Assembly (NCBI RefSeq): GCF_001905595.1
Contig: NZ_LIXI01000001.1
Location: forward strand, 1-64,000
From: Streptomyces sp. CB00316
Lineage (GTDB): Bacteria > Actinomycetota > Actinomycetes > Streptomycetales > Streptomycetaceae
DNA length: 64,000 nucleotides
Direction: 5' to 3'
The translations under genes and the position numbers were made by a program. Shown here in pieces: positions 59,442 through 64,000 of the stretch. The notes under the pieces are model-generated. The model ran no database searches. It had not been told where the DNA came from and worked only from the letters and a program-made list of their open reading frames with translations. The stretch's first letter is position 1. Each line of letters starts with the position of its first letter.

Positions 59442-60548
59442 GTGGCAGTCGTCGATATTTCCGAAGAGCTGAAGTCCCTCTCCTCGACCATGGGGTCGAT
59501 CGAGGCCGTCCTGGACCTGGATGCGCTGAGGGCGGACATCGCCGCGCTCGAGGAGCAGGCAGCGGCGCCGTCCCTCTGGGACGACCCGGACGCGGCCCAG
59601 AAGATCACCAGCAAGCTTTCGCACCTCCAGGCCGAGGTCCGCAAGACCGAGACCCTGCGCGGTCGCATCGACGACCTCGCGGTCCTCTTCGAGCTCGCCG
59701 AGGACGAGGGCGACGCCGAGGCGCTCGCCGAGGCCGAGACCGAGCTGGAGTCGGTGCGCAAGGCGCTGGACGAGATGGAGGTGCGTACCCTCCTGTCCGG
59801 CGAGTACGACGCCCGCGAGGCCCTGGTGACCGTCCGCGCCGAGGCCGGTGGCGTGGACGCCGCCGACTTCGCGGAGAAGCTCCAGCGCATGTACCTCCGC
59901 TGGGCGGAGCGGCACAACTACAAGACCGAGGTCTACGAGACGGCGTACGCGGAAGAGGCCGGCATCAAGTCGACCACCTTCTCCGTCCAGGTCCCGTACG
60001 CCTACGGCACCCTCTCCGTCGAGCAGGGCACCCACCGCCTGGTCCGGATCTCGCCCTTCGACAACCAGGGCCGCCGCCAGACGTCCTTCGCGGGCGTCGA
60101 GGTGCTCCCGGTCGTCGAGCAGACCGACCACATCGAGATCGACGAGTCCGAGCTGCGCATCGACGTGTACCGCTCCTCGGGCCCCGGCGGACAGGGCGTC
60201 AACACCACGGACTCCGCGGTCCGTCTGACCCACCTGCCGACCGGCATCGTCGTCTCCTGTCAGAACGAGCGCTCGCAGATCCAGAACAAGGCGTCCGCGA
60301 TGAACGTCCTCCAGGCCAAGCTCCTCGAGCGCCGCCGCCAGGAGGAGCAGGCCAAGATGAACGCGCTCAAGGGTGACGGCGGCAACTCCTGGGGCAACCA
60401 GATGCGTTCGTACGTCCTCCACCCGTACCAGATGGTCAAGGACCTGCGTACGGAGTTCGAGATGGGCAACCCCGAGGCGGTCTTCAACGGCGAGATCGAC
60501 GGCTTCGTCGAGGCGGGCATCCGCTGGCGCAAGCAGCGCGAGAAGTAA
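59442..60548 (+). CDS. prfB: Peptide chain release factor 2
   Basis: 368 residues from GTG 59442; no clear ribosome site is visible (CTGGACCC precedes it). RF2 releases the nascent chain at UGA and UAA. The stop-recognition tripeptide SPF is in [20 protein letters not shown], and the catalytic GGQ is in [17 protein letters not shown]. The frame is continuous, so the programmed +1 frameshift that controls RF2 in many bacteria is absent, as expected for actinobacteria. A strong terminator follows. Confidence 0.98.
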   Translation: MAVVDISEELKSLSSTMGSIEAVLDLDALRADIAALEEQAAAPSLWDDPDAAQKITSKLSHLQAEVRKTETLRGRIDDLAVLFELAEDEGDAEALAEAETELESVRKALDEMEVRTLLSGEYDAREALVTVRAEAGGVDAADFAEKLQRMYLRWAERHNYKTEVYETAYAEEAGIKSTTFSVQVPYAYGTLSVEQGTHRLVRISPFDNQGRRQTSFAGVEVLPVVEQTDHIEIDESELRIDVYRSSGPGGQGVNTTDSAVRLTHLPTGIVVSCQNERSQIQNKASAMNVLQAKLLERRRQEEQAKMNALKGDGGNSWGNQMRSYVLHPYQMVKDLRTEFEMGNPEAVFNGEIDGFVEAGIRWRKQREK

Positions 60549-60899
60549 CCTCCGCCGTACGAGGGTTGGGCCCGGACAGGGTACTGTCCGGGCCCGCCTG
60601 CGTCGGGGCACCGCCGGGGCGAGTTGAGGGGAGGCTGTGCCCGATGCGTCACAGTCGTGCTGCCGAATACCCGTCAAGAACCTCTATAAGGGTGCCTACT
60701 GCACACAACGGCCTTGACGGAATCCTTAACTCTGGCCAGGGTGCTAGAGCAGCGTGCGTATGTCTGGGACAGGTGTGAACCGGGGGACTGGCGGGGTGAC
60801 CACGACACGACGTGGCCTCGCCGAGGTGATTCCCCGCAGGGCCGTGGCCCCGCATATGGCTGCTCCAATGACGAGATCAGCTACTGGGGGTAGCAACAG
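60549..60899 (+). promoter_or_regulatory. Region between prfB and the LAETG protein
   Basis: 351 bases. After the prfB terminator there is no gene. Candidate promoter pieces are TATAAG (60685-60690) and TTGACG (60714-60719), but neither has a well-spaced partner. The last ~120 bases would be a leader. The start at 60900 is preceded by GGGGG at about 14 bases. Confidence 0.3.
60568..60595 (+). terminator. Terminator hairpin after prfB
   Basis: A perfect 12-bp stem (GGGCCCGGACAG 60568-60579, CTGTCCGGGCCC 60584-60595) with a GGTA tetraloop, 20 bases after the stop. Confidence 0.85.
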
Positions 60900-61778
60900 A
60901 TGACGAAGAAGACGCGCATTCGCGTCGCGCGGATAGCCGCTGGTGCGGTTATTGCCGCGGGTGCCTCGCTGACCGCCGCGGGTGCGGCGCAGGCGGTCGG
61001 CATCGGTATCGGTGTGGACGGCGGCGGCCTCAGCGCCGACGTGTCGATCCAGACCGAGGACAACCCGATCGGCGGCGCCGACCAGGGTGGCGCGTCCGGT
61101 GAGACGTCCACGACGGGTGAGACCACGACGGGTGAGACGTCCACGACGGGTGAGACCACCACGGGTGAGACGTCCACGGGTGAGACGTCCACGACGGGTG
61201 AGACCACCACGGGTGAGACGTCCACGGGTGAGACGTCCACGACGGGTGAGACCACCACGGGTGAGACGTCCACGACGGGTGAGACCACCACGGGTGAGAC
61301 CACGACGGGTGAGACCACCACGGGTGAGACGTCCACCACCGGTGAAACCACGTCCGGCTCGACGGGCACGTCCGGCTCCACCGGCACGTCCGGTTCCACG
61401 GGCTCCACCGGCACGTCCGGCTCCACGGGCTCCACCGGTTCGACCGGCTCCACCGGCACGTCGGGCTCCATCGGCGGTGACGACGGGGGCACCGGTACCA
61501 CCGGCTCCGCCACCGCCGGCTCGGGCACCTCCGGTTCCGCGACCGGTGGCGACGACGCCTGCACCGTCGAGTCCGGTGTCGTCGAGTGCGCCGACAACAC
61601 GGACACCGACAGCGTCGGCAACCAGCCGGTCGAGCAGAGCAAGGGCAAGGAAGAGCTCGCCGAGACCGGTGCTGCCGAGACCACCTTCCTGGTCATCGGT
61701 GCCGCGACGATGATCGCCGGCGGCATCGGCTTCCGCATCCTGCCGCGTCTGGTCGGGGGCGGCCGTACGGTCGCCTAG
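60900..61778 (+). CDS. LAETG sortase-anchored surface protein with Thr/Ser/Gly repeats
   Basis: 292 residues. A signal peptide (cleavage expected after AQA, residue 32) and a C-terminal sorting signal are clear: LAETG at 253-257, a hydrophobic stretch, then RLVGGGR. This fits the LAxTG class used by class E sortases of Streptomyces. Between them, residues 67-150 are GE(T/S)(T/S)T-type repeats and ~151-190 are STG/GTS repeats; a pair of cysteines (221, 230) follows in a small acidic region. No chaplin domain is present. The low-complexity stalk may be glycosylated and span the wall, displaying the N-terminal VGIGIGVDGGGL segment. Function unknown. Confidence 0.9.
   Translation: MTKKTRIRVARIAAGAVIAAGASLTAAGAAQAVGIGIGVDGGGLSADVSIQTEDNPIGGADQGGASGETSTTGETTTGETSTTGETTTGETSTGETSTTGETTTGETSTGETSTTGETTTGETSTTGETTTGETTTGETTTGETSTTGETTSGSTGTSGSTGTSGSTGSTGTSGSTGSTGSTGSTGTSGSIGGDDGGTGTTGSATAGSGTSGSATGGDDACTVESGVVECADNTDTDSVGNQPVEQSKGKEELAETGAAETTFLVIGAATMIAGGIGFRILPRLVGGGRTVA
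61098..61499 (+). repeat. Coding tandem repeat array
   Basis: Short repeats within the LAETG gene. From 61098 to 61349 the units GGTGAGACC/GACGTCCACGACG alternate to give Gly-Glu-Thr/Ser-Thr repeats; from 61350 on, TCCGGCTCCACGGGC-like units give Ser-Thr-Gly repeats. Copies are nearly identical at the base level, so copy number may vary between strains. Confidence 0.85.
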
Positions 61779-61844
61779 GACCCGCTGACGGCCGTGTACG
61801 GGTGCACCTGAGCCCCGCACACGGCCCGGCCCGGCACAGCGAAA

Positions 61845-61882
61845 AGGGGCCCGGGAGGCCGTACAGAGCCTCCCGGGCCCCT
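61845..61882. terminator. Terminator hairpin after the LAETG gene
   Basis: A perfect 15-bp stem (AGGGGCCCGGGAGGC 61845-61859, GCCTCCCGGGCCCCT 61868-61882) with an eight-base loop; GAAA precedes it, so it could also terminate transcription from the opposite strand. Confidence 0.85.
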
Positions 61883-62003
61883 CTGTGTGCTTGCATGCGC
61901 TCCGCGCGCACCGGCTCGCTCCGGCGGCCGTACGCGGACGTTCTCGGCGCCACTCAGGGCGCGGCGGACCCGGGCAGGGCCCAGCGGAAGGCTCCGGCGC
62001 GGG

Positions 62004-62204
62004 TCAGGCGGTCTGGTGGGCCACCAGCGCCAGCGCCGCGAGCAGCACGACCATCAGCGCGATCAGCATGGCCGGGTTCATCCCGGCCAGCGGGCCCTGT
62101 CCCTGCTCCTCCAGCATCTGCTGCCGGACGGCACGGCAGACCCGGCAACGGCCCTCGCTCACGGGGGACGCGCAGTTCGCGCACACCAGTCGGTCATAGG
62201 TCAT
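62004..62204 (-). CDS. Small zinc-ribbon membrane protein
   Basis: 66 residues from ATG 62204; GGAGGAGGA (62211-62219) lies six bases upstream, which favours this start over the ATG at 62210. Two CxxC pairs (C8/C11 and C20/C23) form a likely zinc ribbon, followed by a linker and one membrane helix near residues 44-62 (NPAMLIALMVVLLAALALV). The family is a small actinobacterial hypothetical found near ftsEX. The zinc end would face the cytoplasm. It is divergent from ftsE. Role unknown. Confidence 0.85.
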   Translation of the reverse strand: MTYDRLVCANCASPVSEGRCRVCRAVRQQMLEEQGQGPLAGMNPAMLIALMVVLLAALALVAHQTA

Positions 62205-62486
62205 GCGCATTCCTCCTCCCGCGCGGCGAAGCCGCTGACTTCTTCTGTCTCCACACAACGCTCCGGGAAACGCAACCGTTCCCCCCACCACTGTGCCAGC
62301 TCCCGCCGTTTTCGGCGCGGCCCGCCGGACAAGGGCCGAACGAGGGCCGGACAAGGGATGGTCCGGCCTGATGTGTTCCGGACGGCGGTCTACCATAAAT
62401 CGCCCATTGTCGGACGCCGCCTGCACGCGTGAGCCCGGTTCGCGTATGGTCACGCTCACCTACTCCCGGCCGACCGTGGTGCATCC
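62205..62486. promoter_or_regulatory. Divergent region between the zinc-ribbon gene and ftsE
   Basis: 282 bases. GCCGGACAAGGG occurs twice as a direct repeat (62324-62335, 62346-62357), 22 bases apart. CCATAAAT near 62393-62400 is an AT-rich -10 candidate for ftsE. No gene is supported. Confidence 0.35.
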
Positions 62487-63176
62487 GTGATCCGATTCGA
62501 CAACGTCTCCAAGACCTACCCGAAGCAGACCCGACCGGCTCTGCGCGATGTCTCGCTGGACATCGAGAAGGGTGAGTTCGTCTTCCTGGTGGGCTCCTCC
62601 GGCTCCGGCAAGTCGACCTTCATGCGGCTGATCCTGCGCGAGGAGCGCGCCAGCACGGGCATGGTCCATGTGCTCGGCAAGGACCTCGCGCGGCTCTCCA
62701 ACTGGAAGGTGCCGCAGATGCGCCGCCAGTTGGGAACGGTCTTCCAGGACTTCCGCCTGCTGCCCAACAAGACCGTCGCGCAGAACGTGGCCTTCGCCCA
62801 GGAGGTCATCGGCAAGCCGCGCGGTGAGATCCGCAAGGCCGTGCCCCAGGTGCTCGACCTCGTCGGCCTCGGCGGCAAGGAGGAGCGGATGCCCGGTGAG
62901 CTCTCCGGTGGTGAGCAGCAGCGTGTGGCGATCGCCCGTGCCTTCGTCAACCGTCCGATGCTGCTGATCGCGGACGAGCCGACCGGCAACCTCGACCCGC
63001 AGACCTCCGTCGGCATCATGAAGCTGCTGGACCGGATCAACCGGACCGGCACCACCGTGATCATGGCGACCCACGACCAGAACATCGTCGACCAGATGCG
63101 CAAGCGCGTCATCGAGCTCGAACAGGGCCGTCTCGTACGCGACCAGGCACGCGGCGTCTACGGCTACCAGCACTGA
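62487..63176 (+). CDS. ftsE: Cell division ATP-binding protein FtsE
   Basis: 229 residues from GTG 62487. ABC ATPase with Walker [11 protein letters not shown], signature [15 protein letters not shown], Walker [13 protein letters not shown] and the H-loop MATHDQ. FtsE pairs with the membrane protein FtsX, encoded 57 bases downstream. The FtsEX complex uses ATP to activate peptidoglycan hydrolases at the septum or wall rather than to transport a substrate. The length and motif spacing are normal. Confidence 0.98.
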   Translation: MIRFDNVSKTYPKQTRPALRDVSLDIEKGEFVFLVGSSGSGKSTFMRLILREERASTGMVHVLGKDLARLSNWKVPQMRRQLGTVFQDFRLLPNKTVAQNVAFAQEVIGKPRGEIRKAVPQVLDLVGLGGKEERMPGELSGGEQQRVAIARAFVNRPMLLIADEPTGNLDPQTSVGIMKLLDRINRTGTTVIMATHDQNIVDQMRKRVIELEQGRLVRDQARGVYGYQH

Positions 63177-63233
63177 CCGAGGGCGCCCCCGGGCCCCTCG
63201 TGCATGTCGAGCATCGAGTACTGAAAGGACGCC

Positions 63234-64000
63234 ATGCGCGCCCAGTTCGTCCTGTCGGAGATCGGCGTCGGTCTCCGTCGCAACCTCACGATGACCTTCG
63301 CCGTCGTGGTCTCCGTCGCCCTCTCGCTCGCCCTGTTCGGGGGCGCGCTGCTGATGCGCGAACAGGTCAGCACGATGAAGGACTACTGGTACGACAAGGT
63401 CAACGTCTCGATCTTCCTCTGCAACAAGAACGACGCCAAGGACATGCCCAAGTGTGCGAAGGGCGCGGTCACGGCGGAGCAGAAGGCACAGATCAAGGCC
63501 GACCTGGAGAAGATGGAGGCGGTTCAGAAGCCGGTCCACTTCGAGACGGTCGACGAGGCGTACAAGCATTACCAGGAGCAGTTCGGCGACTCCCCGATGG
63601 CGGGCAACATCACGCCCGACCAGATGCAGGAGTCCTTCCGCGTCAAACTGAAGGACCCGCAGAAGTACAAGGTCGTCGCGACGGCCTTCGCGGGGCGGGA
63701 CGGGGTGCAGTCCGTCCAGGACCAGCGGTCCATCCTGGACAACCTCTTCGAGCTGATGAACGGCATGAACGTCGTCGCGATCTACGTGATGATCCTGATG
63801 CTGGTCATCGCGTTGATCCTGATCGTCAACACCGTGCGGGTCTCCGCGTTCAGCCGGAGACGTGAGACGGGCATCATGCGCCTGGTAGGGGCCTCCGGCT
63901 TCTACATCCAGGCCCCCTTCATCATGGAGGCGGCCGTCGCCGGCCTGATCGGCGGTCTCCTGGCCTGTGCGATGCTGCTCGGCGGCCGGTACTTCCTGAT
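63234..64000 (+). CDS. ftsX: Cell division protein FtsX, truncated by the window end
   Basis: Partial: 255 codons from ATG 63234 (GAAAGGAC upstream) to the window edge; the last helix or so is missing. The opening MRAQFVLSEIGVGLRRNLTMTF and first helix (about 18-40) are typical. A ~130-residue extracytoplasmic loop (CNKNDAKDMPKCAKGAVT...) has two cysteines. Membrane helices resume at about 178, followed by the SRRRETGIMRLVGASGFYI loop that contacts FtsE. It transmits FtsE's ATP cycle to wall hydrolases outside. Confidence 0.97.
   Translation, partial: MRAQFVLSEIGVGLRRNLTMTFAVVVSVALSLALFGGALLMREQVSTMKDYWYDKVNVSIFLCNKNDAKDMPKCAKGAVTAEQKAQIKADLEKMEAVQKPVHFETVDEAYKHYQEQFGDSPMAGNITPDQMQESFRVKLKDPQKYKVVATAFAGRDGVQSVQDQRSILDNLFELMNGMNVVAIYVMILMLVIALILIVNTVRVSAFSRRRETGIMRLVGASGFYIQAPFIMEAAVAGLIGGLLACAMLLGGRYFL

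Noticed and set aside
59442..60548. Programmed frameshift site in prfB
   Set aside because: The frame is continuous from GTG to stop with no internal UGA.
61098..61349. CRISPR-like array
   Set aside because: Repeats are contiguous, in frame and translate to a regular peptide stalk; there are no unique spacers.

Overview
The window is high-GC actinobacterial DNA and reads as a Streptomyces chromosome core segment. The gene order mtnA-mtrA-mtrB-lpqB-comF-hpf-(orphan regulator)-secA-Rv3235-like, then a giant NAD-glutamate dehydrogenase, and the order pkaA-pkaB-prfB-...-ftsE-ftsX further right, both match what I remember of Streptomyces; part of the first block is also shared with mycobacteria. 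GTG and TTG starts are frequent, coding third positions are almost all G/C, and genes overlap by ATGA. I saw no insertion sequence, phage, CRISPR, tRNA or rRNA.

Layout. 0.1-5.6 kb (minus): a tightly overlapping envelope operon encoding a multi-pass membrane protein, DUF4129, DUF4350, a MoxR ATPase and a DUF58 protein. 5.7-14.2 kb (plus): mtnA, the MtrA/MtrB/LpqB signalling set, a ComF-type phosphoribosyltransferase, the ribosome hibernation factor hpf behind a long structured leader, and an orphan NarL-type regulator. 14.2-22 kb: a YcaQ/AlkZ-type DNA glycosylase, a GNAT acetyltransferase, secA, an Rv3235-type protein, a DUF6912 protein, a HAD hydrolase and a DJ-1/PfpI protein. 22.3-27.3 kb: the 1670-residue NAD-glutamate dehydrogenase.

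27.4-47.8 kb is the most distinctive part: a cell-wall glycopolymer (teichoic-acid-like) locus. It has a TagGH-type ABC exporter, a TetR regulator, a polytopic membrane protein, five proteins with a TagF-like (CDP-glycerol glycerophosphotransferase) domain, four of them large or fused to a GT2-like domain, one GT4 glycosyltransferase and two methyltransferases, one of TylF type. The five TagF-like domains differ at motif positions that are normally conserved, so only some are likely to be standard polymerases. 47.9-51.7 kb: a sugar ABC importer (lipoprotein plus two permeases, no ATPase), in which the end of the first permease gene has been duplicated to give the start of the second.

52-59.3 kb: a 1222-residue FHA-FtsK/EssC-like protein whose nucleotide-binding motifs look degenerate, divergent from two Ser/Thr kinases (pkaA, pkaB). 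59.4-64 kb: prfB, a repeat-rich LAETG sortase substrate, a 66-residue zinc-ribbon membrane protein, ftsE and the start of ftsX, cut by the window end. Strong GC-rich hairpins follow many transcription units, and two copies of a 40-base REP-like element sit in two convergent gene gaps.
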